A stretch of 64,000 nucleotides of DNA from Diplonema japonicum (taxonomy: Eukaryota > Euglenozoa > Diplonemea > Diplonemida > Diplonemidae), in the NCBI GenBank assembly GCA_964019335.1, contig OZ025708.1, forward strand, positions 186,001 through 250,000. The letters are read 5' to 3'. Under the pieces are notes generated by a model. The model saw only the letters and a program-made list of their open reading frames with translations. It had not been told where the DNA came from and did no database searches. How positions within the stretch are numbered: the stretch's first letter is position 1; each line of letters starts with the position of its first letter. This document shows, piece after piece, positions 53,219-63,607 of this stretch. A program made the position numbers and the translations under genes.

Positions 53219-54028
53219 TACCTTGGCGTTGCTAAAGATACGTTGCATGTCACAAACTCACGGCTTAGTAATTCAAAAGATCAAAAGGAAAATGAACGAA
53301 TAACCACCTCTCACCCCACCCCACCACCTTTGCAAGAACCTTTGACTAATTCTGACACAGAATTTAACAACAACAAAAGAAAAAGAGAAGAAACAGAAGA
53401 AGAAGAAGACTACATACCTGTACCCATTACTGTAGCTGATACTATAGTAGAAGATGAGGACTACATCCCTCAAAACGTGCAATTTAAGGAGGACAAAAAA
53501 GACATAGCATCAGAAGAAGAAGAATACATCCCCCAGTACCTGGAAAGAGAAGGGATTTACGTACCTCAATTTCTACATATCAGACCAAAAGAAGAAGAAA
53601 AAGAAGAAGAAGAAGAAGAAGACTACATACCTGTACCCATTACTGTAGCTGACACCGTAGCAGAAGATGAGGACTATATCCCTCAAAACGTGCAAGTACC
53701 CTATGAAAATGCCCGTATAACAACAGATGAAGAAGAATACATCCCCCAGTACCCTGAAAGAGAAGGGATGTACGATTTCAAAGAACAGAAGATGAAGAGG
53801 AAGAACCAAAAACGGACGAAGCCCACACATACACCAGCCCTACCAACAACACAACCAGACCCACCGACCACACGCCAAGGACAACCAGAAGGCGGGCGGC
53901 CCCAGATGCCAGCATTGTGGCACCAACAAGAACGCGAACGGCGAACCCCTTGGCACGAAGAGAATGCGCTGGCACGAAGGACATTGTCCCAAGAAGCCCA
54001 GAGCCAAGAAACGGCCGAGCAAACCTAA
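53219..54028 (+). CDS. Acidic YIP-repeat protein, no ATG, unrecognised
   Basis: An open frame of about 270 codons bounded upstream by TAG at 53216, without an ATG in the first 170 codons. A module is repeated twice: EEDYIPVPITVADT, EDEDYIPQNVQ and EEEYIPQY, spaced by acidic runs, followed by a basic Pro-rich tail. The zinc-finger array that follows lies in another frame, so the gene is either broken or spliced. It might be a retroelement gag-like ORF1 (acidic spacer plus zinc fingers), but no retroelement partner is seen. Host function unknown. Confidence 0.4.
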   Translation, partial: YLGVAKDTLHVTNSRLSNSKDQKENERITTSHPTPPPLQEPLTNSDTEFNNNKRKREETEEEEDYIPVPITVADTIVEDEDYIPQNVQFKEDKKDIASEEEEYIPQYLEREGIYVPQFLHIRPKEEEKEEEEEEDYIPVPITVADTVAEDEDYIPQNVQVPYENARITTDEEEYIPQYPEREGMYDFKEQKMKRKNQKRTKPTHTPALPTTQPDPPTTRQGQPEGGRPQMPALWHQQERERRTPWHEENALARRTLSQEAQSQETAEQT

Positions 54029-54351
54029 AGGCCCGTTCAAATGCAAGTACTGCGGGAAAGGCAAGACACGAACCGGGTCTACCTTCACGCAGAGCTCTGT
54101 AAGAAGGCACGAAGGCAAATGCGGGGCCAGGAACGACGACGGCAAGGAACGTAAATGCCCACGGTGCGGCGTCACGGTAAAGCCAGGGGAGGCCGTTTAC
54201 AACGAAAAAGAGAATGGACGCACACCTCATTACGTGCGACGGGACACGACAGCCGACAACCAAGTCCACACTGTCATGCGATAGATGCGGAACAAAGACC
54301 AACGCATTTGGCAAACCGTTCCTACACGCTAAGAAGGCAGGCGACCGGTAG
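53907..54351 (+). pseudogene. Zinc-finger array, split by a frameshift
   Basis: The frame starting CQHCGTNKNANGEPLGTKRM encodes a Cys2-His-Cys finger, then CKYCGKGK ... RRHEGKC, then CPRCGVTVKPGEAVYN. After about 54225 the pattern resumes in another frame as CDGTRQPTTKSTLSCDRCGT to a TAG at 54349. The fingers share C-x2-C-G-x-x-K-x-A-x-G-x-P and end in H-x4-C, an unfamiliar repeat. Probably the C-terminal part of the preceding ORF. Confidence 0.45.
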
Positions 54352-54783
54352 ACGATCGGCAACTGCATCAGACGTGGGGCCGTTACGTACCAACACCCAC
54401 GCACCTTCTATGACAACGAACGCAGCACCTCCAGCCTTCCGCCAGCCCCCCCAACCCAACCCGACACGATAGAGTACAGGCCCTCCACCTGTTGGCCACA
54501 GGTGGACCGCATAAGGTGCGACAGCCTGATAAGCCCCACGCACCTAGGGGTCGTTGTGAGGGACGAAACCGGGTCTGTGCTCTATCTAACCCGCACACCA
54601 CGAAAAATATAAGAACATAGTTTTTTCTTCTTTACGTTTTTTTCCATCCCCTTTGTTATGTTTCGCTAATATTTTCCAAAAGGAACTTGCAACCCCAAAA
54701 CCCCCCCCTTTTTTTTTATTCAAACTGAATGCGCTCCTTTAAATGTAAAATAATAGTACAGGAATAAAAAATTAACGAATATT

Positions 54784-55144
54784 GATTATATCGGTGATTT
54801 CTTCTTGTGTTGGTGCAACAAACTAAAAACCCTCGACTTGAGTTCTATGATCAATCTTTGTTCCATTGGTTCTTTCTTCATGTCTAGCTGTGAGTATCTA
54901 GAAACCCTCGACTTGAGTTCGATGACCAATCTTATTTCCATTGGTTCTTACTTCTTGGCATATTGCTTTAATCTAGAAACCATCAACTTGAATGTGATGA
55001 CCAATCTTTCCTCCATTGGTAACCACTTCTTGGGTGAGTGCGACAAACTAGAAGTAGAGATTTTATTAAGAGGAGAAACTGACAGTTTTAAGCTCTCGAA
55101 GTCCCATATACCAGCGGGGGTAATTTTTCAGGGAAAAAATAAAC
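54784..55144 (+). pseudogene. LRR 3' fragment, fused in frame to the next gene
   Basis: About 95% identical to 42615-42975. One A fewer in the homopolymer before the stop removes the TAA, so the frame runs on into the gene that starts at 55348. Confidence 0.8.
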
Positions 55145-55347
55145 GGGGAAGTAATTTTATTTCTTTTTTCCAAGGTATTTCCTTTGAGAGCCCCGGGAAC
55201 TTTATTTATTTCCAGGGATTTCTAAGGCACCCCCCCTCAGTTTACAGACAGTTCTCCTTTCATATCCCCCTACTTTTATTTTTGAGTATTCCCCCCATTT
55301 TCAACAAGATTCAAAAAAAAAAAAAGAAACCCACACGTTCTCCAAGG

Positions 55348-56640
55348 ATGTACTCACCCCCCCAATCGGGGAAGTCTTCCTCTGCAGCAACCCATGCAGA
55401 CCTTGTGAAGAAGATTAAGCAAGCTCAGAAGGTAAGCAAGGAATGGAGGCAGAAGTGGGGGGACTGGTGCGATGCGAATGGCAGGACCAAGGACCCTGCC
55501 AAATACGAGGCTAGGATGCTGATGCAGGCAGTGGCACAGTGTGGGGAACCTCCTCAGGGACCCCCGACGAGGACGAACCCGAATCTCAGCGACCCTGCGC
55601 ACTCACAGATAATAAATGGCCGGCGTGACCCAAGCAAGAAGTGCACGCATTTCTCCAAGAGCAGCAGTCATAAGGGCGAAAAGACAGATAGATCGGAGAT
55701 GTTCGGGGGAAGTTTAAAACGTCGTCAAAATAATACAGAATCCACGCCACAGACACCTGCACCTGCACCTGCACCTGCACCTGCACCCGAAAAAGTAACC
55801 TCACCGCCTGTGATAGATCTAAGCGAAAACCAGGAAGCACTTATTGGGGAAGGTCTGCTTAAGGCCACCTTCAGCGACGGGTTACAACTTCAAAGCATTA
55901 CCAGGATTCAAAACGAAGTGAGACCGTGCCGCGTAGCGCTCCTCGCAGATTTTTTGCCGTCTACAGCTTCCCACGACACGGACACTGTGCGCCCCTATGT
56001 GGAAGAGCATGGCGGGAACATCGTCAAACGGACCAAAAAAATATGTATTATAGATTTCCCCAACGAAGAACAGGCGGCAGAGGCACGGTACAAGTACAAG
56101 AACGCCGTGAGGGTTACAAACCACGACTTCGGTGTGCAAATCACTGGCGCTGTTTCTAACTGTGCTGTCCAGGGCCCAGTGTGGGTGGCGCCTTTGAGTT
56201 CTGACGAGGTCGAAGAGCTGAAAAGCTGGGGATCGTCGCAAAGGCTTTATCTGAACATAAAACGAATGAAGGGCTATGACGGGCACGAGGTGGCAATCCC
56301 TTTCTGCAGCACAAGGCAAGTGACACTACTGTCGGAGAGGCTCTCGCAACTGCCCCGCCCACCTGTCCTAGAGGTGGGGACGCCCTGTTTGCATGTCAGT
56401 GTCGCCACGATGAAGGCACCCACCCTTGTGTACACCATGAAGTATCAAGAATGCACAAGTGAGGCAGAACTTGACGACAGGAATGCCGCGATTAAGCACT
56501 TCAAGGACTTCTTGGATGAGTGCGCCAAACTAGAACTAGAGATTTTATTTAGAGGAGAAACTGACAGTTTTAACAAGCTCCTGAAGTCCCATATACCAAC
56601 GGGGGTAAGTTTTCGGGGGGAAAAAAAAACGAAAAAGTAA
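55348..56640 (+). pseudogene. Truncated copy of the RING/IBR/PARP-like gene fused to an LRR tail
   Basis: Codons 1 to about 385 match the gene at 57663-60254 almost base for base, including about 140 bases of 5' flank. At 56500 the match ends and the sequence switches to an LRR C-terminal cap (CAKLELEILFRGETDSF then LKSHIPTGVSF). The RING, IBR and PARP-like parts are absent. The (CACCTG)n Pro-Ala tract near 55755 is longer than in the other copy. The frame is open for 430 codons, so a chimeric protein is possible, but I regard it as a recombination product. Confidence 0.75.
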
Positions 56641-57662
56641 TTCTATTTTTATTTTATTTCCCTCCCAAGGTATTTTCCTGAGAGCCCCGGAACTTTATTT
56701 ATTTCCTCATGGTTTCCTTAGAACATTACAAGTGCGCACGTCTTCCGCTCAAGGAACAACAACAACATTTTACCAGCTGGGTATTTATCTTGCGCAAAAG
56801 TTAGGCCTCAGCAATCCTGAGGTTTATACGTTGCCACCCGTTTCGTCTTTTCCACCCCCCTTTTTAGCTATTTTTTCGCTTCTCTATTCCGACTTAAAAT
56901 CATTTCAGTTGCCACCCGTTTCGTCGAAGGTGTGCTACTGAAGCTTCGGCCTCAGGTGCGACGGCCTCACACAACCTTGATGATTGATTTTTCGCCGCAA
57001 AATTTATTTTCTTATTTTTTATTTGCCTTTCAGCCTTCACAAATTTCCAGGTAACAATGTACTGCCAATTGTCGTCGGGAAATGAAATAAAAATAAAATA
57101 TCGGATTGTTATTAAAGTAAAGTGAACTTTATTCTTCCATCGGCTGATATTCCTCCCTCGGCTGATATTCTATCTTTCGGGATCTTATTGTCCCTCGCTT
57201 CGCTCGGGGAAAATAACCAGTACGCTGCTTGCCCTTTCCTCGCCTCCTTTTTTAGTTTTATTTTAAGACACTTGCAACAGAAACATAAGTTTTTCCAGGA
57301 AAACATGCAGCAGGCAGAGGGGACAGTGCATAGGACAGGCTAGAAAAGTGCCCAACAGAAATGTCCGGAAGAAACAACCACCGGATGTTTCGGCGGTCCG
57401 GACATTTTTATCTTCGGTGATTTTTTGTTTGCAGTGGTAACAATCGATCGAAGACAGAAGAACGTATTTACCAAGGTTTGACGGCGTAGCCCTGGGGGGA
57501 CCTCTTTCTAAAGGCACCCCCCCCACCCCTCAGTTTACAGACAGTTCTCCTTTCATATCCCCCTACTTTTATTTTTCAGTATTCCCCCCATTCTCAACAA
57601 GATTCAAAAAAAAAAAAAAAAGAAACCCACACAGAGGCCCCACCAAACCCCGTTCTCCAAGG
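56641..57662. other. Spacer with repeated 3' flank and hairpins
   Basis: The first ~80 bases repeat 55140-55220 (AGAGCCCCGGGAACTTTATT-like). GTCCCTCGCTTCGCTCGGGG at 57190 and AAATGTCCGG/CCGGACATTT at 57359-57408 are inverted repeats. No gene seen. Confidence 0.55.
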
Positions 57663-60254
57663 ATGTACTCACCCCCCCAATCGGGGAAGTCTTCTTCTGC
57701 AGCAACCCATGCAGACCTTGTGAAGAAGATTAAGCAAGCCCAGAAGGTAAGCAAGGAATGGAGACAGAAGTGGGGGGACTGGTGCGATGCGAATGGCAGG
57801 ACCAAGGACCCTGCCAAATACCAGGCTAGGATGCTGATGCAGGCAGTGGCACAGTGTGGGGAACCTCCTCAGGGACCCCCGACGAGAACGAACCCGAATC
57901 ACAACCCTGCGCACTCACAGGTAAAAAATGGCCAGCGTGACCCAAGCAAGAATTTGCATTTCTCCAAAGGCAGCTGTCATAAGGGCGAAAAGACAGATAG
58001 ATCGGAGATGTTCGGGGGAAGTTTAAAACGTCGTCAAAATAATACAGAATCCACGCCACAGGCACCTGCACCTGCACCTGCACCTGCACCCGAAAAAGTA
58101 ACCTCACCGCCTGTGATAGATCTAAGCGAAAACCAGGAAGCACTTATTGGGGAAGGTCTGCTTAAGGCCACCTTCAGCGACGGGTTACAACTTCAAAGCA
58201 TTACCAGGATTCAAAACGAAGTGAGACCGTGCCGCGTAGCGCTCCTCGCAGATTTTTTGCCGTCTACAGCTTCCCACGACACGGACACTGTGCGCCCCTA
58301 TGTGGAAGAGCATGGCGGGAACATCGTCAAACGGACCAAAAAAATATGTATTATAGATTTCCCCAACGAAGAACAGGCGGCAGAGGCACGGTACAAGTAC
58401 AAGAACGCCGTGAGGGTTACAAACCACGACTTCGGTGTGCAAATCACTGGCGCTGTTTCTAACTGTGCTGTCCAGGGCCCAGTGTGGGTGGCGCCTTTGA
58501 GTTCTGACGAGGTCGAAGAGCTGAAAAGCTGGGGATCGTTGCAAAGGCTTTATCTGAACATAAAACGAATGAAGGGCAAGAGTGGGCACGAGGTGGCAAT
58601 CCCTTTCTGCAACACCAGGCAAGTGACACTACTGTCGGAGAGGCTCTCGCAACTGCCCCGCCCACCTGTCCTAGAGGTGGGGACGCCCTGTTTGCATGTC
58701 AGTGTCGCCACGATGAAGGCACCCACCCTTGACTACACCATGAAGTACCAAGCATGCACAAGTGAGGCAAATCTTGTCGACAGGAATGCCGCGATTAAGC
58801 TCTTCAAGGACCTGACTGAGGAGGCGAAATCCTTTTACGACCTAACCAGCTTCACCTTCGAGAAACGAAACACAGCGCTAATGGACTTGGACGTCAAGGT
58901 GGTTGGGCGCACCCTGAAAGACTGCACTGACGCCAAGATGTTCGTGCGTTCGCAGTTCAAGGCCAGCGTCATAAATGTGAACTCAAGAGTGCAGCGTGCC
59001 CTGCTCAACGACCTTTTCCAGTCCGGGAGAATCGCCAAGATGGCCGAGAAGGCAGGTGTCGCCACCCCCGACAAGGTGAAAGACGACAAGAAGAAGCTGA
59101 TCGTGAAAGGGGCAAAATCTGGGTTCGAGAAGTTTCGGGGCCTCTTCGCCGAGGAGTTCGACCAGTTCAACAACAGGTGCACAATACTGTCGGTGAACCC
59201 CGAGCTGTACACATACATTAATGAGAACAAGCTGAGGGAGGAGCTGGGCATCAAGGACCTTTATCCTGATTGTGTCTTCATCTCCAAGGACCCGCGTTCC
59301 CTGGCCGCCCTGAAGGAGCTGAAAGAGGAGTTTAATGTGGACACCGACGATGACTTCGCGTGCCATGTCTGCAAAGCACCGACGTCGCTGAAGCTGAAGC
59401 GCTGCAAACACGCCATCTGCGACTCGTGTCTCGTGACGGTGGGATCACGGTGTCGGTGCAAAGAGATGATCTCAGCAGCTGACCTATATGATGGCACTCT
59501 CAAGATGTCTGGCACGAAGCTCATGACAACTGTGGTTGAACAGCTGGTGAAGAAGGAGCTCGCTGCAGGGCGGACAGAATACGGACTCTGCCCTATCGAG
59601 GCATGCGGCGCCATCCTGGACAGAAGCGCTGGGTACCAAATATGCCCCGCCTGCTTCAACAACGTGTGCCCCTCGTGTTCTGCCGTCGACACCGACGAGC
59701 ACATCACCCGCACTTGCGCTGAGATGAACCCTTGTACTGAGGTGAGCCCCACCACTGAGGTCAACCCTGCACCTCCGGAAGAGGAAACTCCCATCGGCAC
59801 CCTGTTCCCTTTTGTCGAAGGCCTCATGGCGAAAAACCTGAGCGAGCACGAGTTCTATCGCAACCCCTGCGTGGCGGGTGGCAGGCGGTGCGGGGCGCTC
59901 ACGAAGTTCATGAACGGCCTCACCATGGTGAAGATGAGGAAGTCACTGCGGGTCATGGGGCAGTTCGCGTGGCATAGGGTGGAAGATAGAGACACCGCCG
60001 TTGAGATTTGCCACTCGGGGTGGGCCATGGCTAGCGGACCTGGTGAGTACTTCACCCGCGAGCCGCACGTGGCCCTGGGGTACGGGGAGGACACTGACAC
60101 CCCTTACCTCATCTTGAGTTTCGTCCTTCACGGTGGCCATGTGAGCTCTTTCGATACGCACATTGTTGTGGACAACCCGACGTTCTCCTTGCCACTTGGC
60201 CTCGTTTGTTCTAAAGAGGTGAAAAAGCCTCTATTTAGGTGCCCAGGGTACTGA
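57663..60254 (+). CDS. RING/IBR-type zinc protein with PARP-like C-terminus
   Basis: An 863-residue intronless protein. The N-terminus is basic and helical (KKIKQAQKVSKEWRQKWGDW), followed by a Pro-Ala tract. Residues about 190-255 (VRPYVEEHGGNIVKRTKKIC then DFPNEEQAAEA) resemble a BRCT or RRM fold. A RING-like finger lies at about 567-600 (CHVCKAPTSL, CKHAICDSC, CRC) and an IBR-like finger at about 643-685 (CPIEACGAIL, YQICPACF, CPSCS, H, C). The C-terminus from about 765 shows the PARP pattern: AWHRVEDRD, EICHSGWAM, GPGEYFTREPHVALGYG, LILSFVLHGG, VVDNPTFSLPLGLV. By family this suggests a ubiquitin ligase-type module joined to an ADP-ribosyltransferase; catalytic residues beyond the His and Tyr positions cannot be confirmed. 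Confidence 0.6.
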   Translation: MYSPPQSGKSSSAATHADLVKKIKQAQKVSKEWRQKWGDWCDANGRTKDPAKYQARMLMQAVAQCGEPPQGPPTRTNPNHNPAHSQVKNGQRDPSKNLHFSKGSCHKGEKTDRSEMFGGSLKRRQNNTESTPQAPAPAPAPAPEKVTSPPVIDLSENQEALIGEGLLKATFSDGLQLQSITRIQNEVRPCRVALLADFLPSTASHDTDTVRPYVEEHGGNIVKRTKKICIIDFPNEEQAAEARYKYKNAVRVTNHDFGVQITGAVSNCAVQGPVWVAPLSSDEVEELKSWGSLQRLYLNIKRMKGKSGHEVAIPFCNTRQVTLLSERLSQLPRPPVLEVGTPCLHVSVATMKAPTLDYTMKYQACTSEANLVDRNAAIKLFKDLTEEAKSFYDLTSFTFEKRNTALMDLDVKVVGRTLKDCTDAKMFVRSQFKASVINVNSRVQRALLNDLFQSGRIAKMAEKAGVATPDKVKDDKKKLIVKGAKSGFEKFRGLFAEEFDQFNNRCTILSVNPELYTYINENKLREELGIKDLYPDCVFISKDPRSLAALKELKEEFNVDTDDDFACHVCKAPTSLKLKRCKHAICDSCLVTVGSRCRCKEMISAADLYDGTLKMSGTKLMTTVVEQLVKKELAAGRTEYGLCPIEACGAILDRSAGYQICPACFNNVCPSCSAVDTDEHITRTCAEMNPCTEVSPTTEVNPAPPEEETPIGTLFPFVEGLMAKNLSEHEFYRNPCVAGGRRCGALTKFMNGLTMVKMRKSLRVMGQFAWHRVEDRDTAVEICHSGWAMASGPGEYFTREPHVALGYGEDTDTPYLILSFVLHGGHVSSFDTHIVVDNPTFSLPLGLVCSKEVKKPLFRCPGY

Positions 60255-60435
60255 GACAGCGGCCCCATCAACCTCTGTCAGGACATGCAAGCCTCTTACA
60301 ACATACTAGTTGGTGTTTAATTGCTTCTGTGGCCCTTTTCCCTATTTCAAAAGTTCCTTATTTCCCGCTTGCAATATCATTTCAGTTATTTCTCCGCTTT
60401 TACTTTCTACGGGACCGCAAGGGGACTTGGGAGGT
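60255..60435 (+). repeat. Dispersed repeat (LIASVA family), copy 2
   Basis: Starts just after the stop of the RING/IBR gene; shares TAGTTGGTGTTTAATTGCTT and CTTTCTACGGGACCGC with copy 1 (inverted) and the first part with copy 3. Confidence 0.75.
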
Positions 60436-60789
60436 GACTTTGCTTTGAACTAGAAAAACAATTGATAATGAATTGTTTATTGCTAAAAAAAAAAGAGTTT
60501 TTAAACCCTCTCCTTCCTTTTCTCTCCAAGGCCTCGGGTAGACCAGGTGGTTGAAAGAGAAGAGGAGTGAAAAAAAGGCTTTACTCACTTTTGGGTAGGG
60601 GGGTGAGCAGCTCATACCGCACATTTGCGGGGTCTTTATCTACAAGTCTTGCATTTCTCGTTTCCTTTTATTTTTTCTCGGTTGGGAAGTACTCTCCAAC
60701 CTGCGAGATTTGACCGAAACTGAGAGATCCCTAGTACTGACCATGCCCCCTTTCCTTTTTGGGGCATGCGACTTTCGTCTCAGGAGCTT

Positions 60790-61110
60790 GCATGTTAATT
60801 TGAATTTTTCTTTTTTTTTTTCTTTCAGGTGGTGGGGATAACATGAAAATATAAGAAAACATCAGATGTGTTGTTCGCTGTTGACCTCCTCGTCGGTCAT
60901 CACCGGTAGCGCCCGAGTGGAAGAACATCATGCAGGTGCTCAGGGTGACGAACAGGCAGCAAACTGCACGAGCAGAATCTTGGTTACCCGGGACGCACCG
61001 GCTAGGGTTGAGCTGCACACCGCACGCATTAAGGACACGACGCGGAACGCAGAAGAAGCTACTGCTCGGCCGAGGAGCGCCCCCTGTAATCAAGTAGGTA
61101 GTTCGTTTCA
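60790..61110 (-). repeat. Inverted copy of the 33-kb dispersed repeat
   Basis: Reverse-complemented, it matches 33180-33240 and 33490-33690 (ACTTGATTACAGGGGG, GGTAACCAAGATTCTG, GAGGAGGTCAACAG, AACAACACATCTGATG). It contains one unit of the 50-bp repeat rather than six. Confidence 0.8.
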
Positions 61111-62168
61111 TTGCACGCTTAACGCCACCTAGTGTTGCAATCAAAGCCCCATTTTTTTTTTTTTTTTTTTTTCCTTCAGGCGTCCTGCGACATACCGCAG
61201 GTACCTTTAAATGTCTCTTTTTTTATGCATTCTAAGATCGTTAAATAACATGGATTAGGCGATTCAGTTTTTTTATTTTTATTTTTTTTTTCTAATTTTT
61301 TTTAAGAAATAGTTTTAGTTTCTTGTGGAAAAATAAAGATTACTCACATTTACTCCCCCCCCTCTCTCCCTTGCGAGTCATTATTTTTCGTCTCACCACC
61401 CTTCCGTTGGGTTGTCGCATTGGGGGAAACGAATCGGCGAAACACAATATTCTTCCTTGCTGACAGCTAGGCCTCACATTCTGGCAAGAAACAATCGAGG
61501 GGGCGTGTACGCCTGCTAGTGTTAACAGTTAAAAAAAAGAGGAAGGCTTTTTACCCTGCCGAAGGTTAAAGCCTACCAAGGTTTCCTCCCCCCCCCCCCC
61601 CCCGCCCCCGCCCCGCCCCCGTTTCTCTTCCTCGATCAAATCTGATCTCGGGAAGGAAAAAAAAGGGGGGGGGGGGAACGTAGATAAAGTTTGCTGTTTT
61701 CTCATTTAAAAAATCCCCCACCACCACGGTTTTTTATTATCGCGTCAGGGCCGTTGTCCACTGTGGTGAGCCTCGCACAGAAAGCAGGCTATGCAAAGGC
61801 AGACGCACTCATCAACGCTACGCAGCACCTGCGATCATGCTTTAGATGTGTCGGGGTGTGGAAAGAGAATACCCATGTCACAAAAGGTGTTAGAATAATT
61901 GCTCAGCCCGACACGAAAGCACGAACGTCTCAACACACTTCCGTTGGCTCAGGAGGTGGAATTTAAAAAAAAAAGAAAAAAAAAAAAAAATGTCAGAAGC
62001 AAAATTTGTGGAACAAGAGCCCTTCTTCTTCTTCATTTCATTTTTATTTCATTTCTGAAGCCCTTCAAGACAAGCACACATGGAAAATAAAAACAAAAAA
62101 AGGATGTGGGAGAAAAAGAACGAAGAGAAAAGAATGGATGGAAAGAGATCAGATGAAGGGTGAACGAT
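61111..62168. other. Spacer, homopolymers and a possible gene fragment
   Basis: C-run near 61586-61604 and T-/A-runs. Between 61720 and 61965 a short open frame (IIASGPLSTVVSLAQKAGYA) has protein-like composition but no ATG; it may be a fragment of a DNA/RNA-binding protein. 61173-61219 repeats 36723-36769. Confidence 0.5.
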
Positions 62169-62669
62169 ATGACAGTGTTCGTGAAGACGGGAGGCGGGGT
62201 TCACGATGTGAAAGTGTCAGGGAAGGAGACGGTGGGGAGCCTGTACAAGAAGGCGGGGTGTGCTGCTGGTTTACTCGAAGGCAGGTTCAAACTGTCTTGG
62301 GAGGGAGAGGTCCTGGACAGGAACGGGGGTGAAGAGCTTCAGGGACTTGGGCTCGTGGAGGGCTGTGTGGTCCATGTGGAGGCGAAGATGAGAACCAATG
62401 TTTCTAACATTGCTTCTTCGTTCTTATCAGGGTGTAGAGAACTAGACACCATCAACTTGAATTCGATGACCAATGTTTCTTCCATCGGTGATTATTTCTT
62501 GTTTTGGTGCAGCAACTTAGAAACCATCGACTTGAGTTCGATGACCAATCTTTATTCTATTGGTTCTTGGTTTTTGAATGAGTGCTACAAACTAGAAACC
62601 ATCGATTTGAGTTCTATGAACAATCTTTCTCCCATTGGTAATGGAGGCCTTTACAAAGCCTCTTGTTAG
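62169..62669 (+). CDS. Ubiquitin-like/leucine-rich-repeat protein, short copy
   Basis: ATG at 62169 (the upstream Met codon of the paralog is GTG here) opens MTVFVKTGGGVHDVKVSGKE. Residues 1-75 form an intact ubiquitin-like domain (beta-strand, KxTVGSLYKKAG helix, RFKLSWEGEVLD, VVHVEAK) without a C-terminal Gly-Gly. It passes directly into four LRR_5-type repeats (LDTINLNSMTNVSSIGDYF and following) without the linker present at 42.2 kb. The frame stops after GLYKASC where foreign sequence begins; a further LRR unit (TNIYSLGNNFLAEC) resumes at 62796, so the repeat domain is interrupted by about 150 bases, either an insertion or an intron. Role unknown; ubiquitin-like plus BspA-like repeats suggests a protein-interaction adaptor. 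Confidence 0.6.
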   Translation: MTVFVKTGGGVHDVKVSGKETVGSLYKKAGCAAGLLEGRFKLSWEGEVLDRNGGEELQGLGLVEGCVVHVEAKMRTNVSNIASSFLSGCRELDTINLNSMTNVSSIGDYFLFWCSNLETIDLSSMTNLYSIGSWFLNECYKLETIDLSSMNNLSPIGNGGLYKASC

Positions 62670-62833
62670 TTCCGCGGTCCGGTGGAGAGGGACGAAACTG
62701 CATTGCAGCGCATAATAGCCAACCAAGCTTTGGCCCTGACTTTGCGTTTACAGGTAGTGGGTAAGAGGACCCGCCGACGACAGGGACGATCACTAACAAA
62801 TATTTATTCCCTTGGTAATAATTTCTTGGCTGA

Positions 62834-63280
62834 GTGCAACAAACTAAAAACCATCTTTTTTTTTTAGAACCGACAACTATACTGTCAGTTTTAATTGCTT
62901 CTGTGGCCCTTTTCCTATTTCGCTCGCACCGATGCCGAGCTATCCACCAGGTGGACACGAATAGTGGCATCGACAAGTCACGTGGGGTGCACTTTCAGAC
63001 TGAGCACGACGTTCACTTCATGTCAAGCAAGACGCCATTGAAGGCACCGCAGGAGATATGGGAGAACGTTGTAAGAGCTTTCATTGTCGCGCTCGAGCTG
63101 CAGGACAAGAAGCTCGAAGCAGAGCTCCGCCGCCGAGACATTCTGGTCGCCATGTTGTCCTTTTTTGGCATCATAAGCATTGGTGCTTCTGCAGTGATCA
63201 CGTGGTACGCCAATCCTGCACGCGAGTCAGGGCTCCCAAACCCTACAATGACCTCGATCCTTCACCAAATGGGAAGGTAA
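62834..63280 (+). CDS. Possible two-helix membrane protein, no clear start
   Basis: An open frame without ATG at its start; the first part (ILSVLIASVALFLFR) is copy 3 of the dispersed LIASVA repeat and is hydrophobic. The next 70 residues are soluble and charged (ALELQDKKLEAELRRRD), followed by a convincing membrane helix (MLSFFGIISIGASAVIT) and a short tail. It could be a small membrane protein whose N-terminus was replaced by the repeat. Unrecognised. Confidence 0.3.
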   Translation: MQQTKNHLFFLEPTTILSVLIASVALFLFRSHRCRAIHQVDTNSGIDKSRGVHFQTEHDVHFMSSKTPLKAPQEIWENVVRAFIVALELQDKKLEAELRRRDILVAMLSFFGIISIGASAVITWYANPARESGLPNPTMTSILHQMGR

Positions 63281-63607
63281 TATGCCAAGTGCTGAGATAC
63301 CTCACGTTGGGGTCCACAGTGCTGTGTTTGATTGCTTTCACGCTTTTACAATGGTATTAGCAAGGTCTTTACAGTAGATCGACAAGTTGAACACGACCCT
63401 GTGTCAGATCCTGTCCGGTGACAGCCTCACCTGTCCTCTTTGCAGGCTGGAATACTCTGAAGCGATGCCTACCGTGTGACTTGATCATACTCTCATCAAT
63501 GATCGATTCTCCGGGGGAATAGTGTTGCAGACAGGTAGGGGAGCAAGAATCTTTTTTTTTTTGCAACCTGTCTGTCTCTTCACCCCTCCAAAATGCAACG
63601 ACCGCTG
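63281..63607. other. Spacer
   Basis: No gene seen. Confidence 0.5.

Noticed and set aside
61720-61965. Alba-like protein
   Set aside because: Resemblance is limited to a short hydrophobic pattern; no start codon and no upstream exon found.
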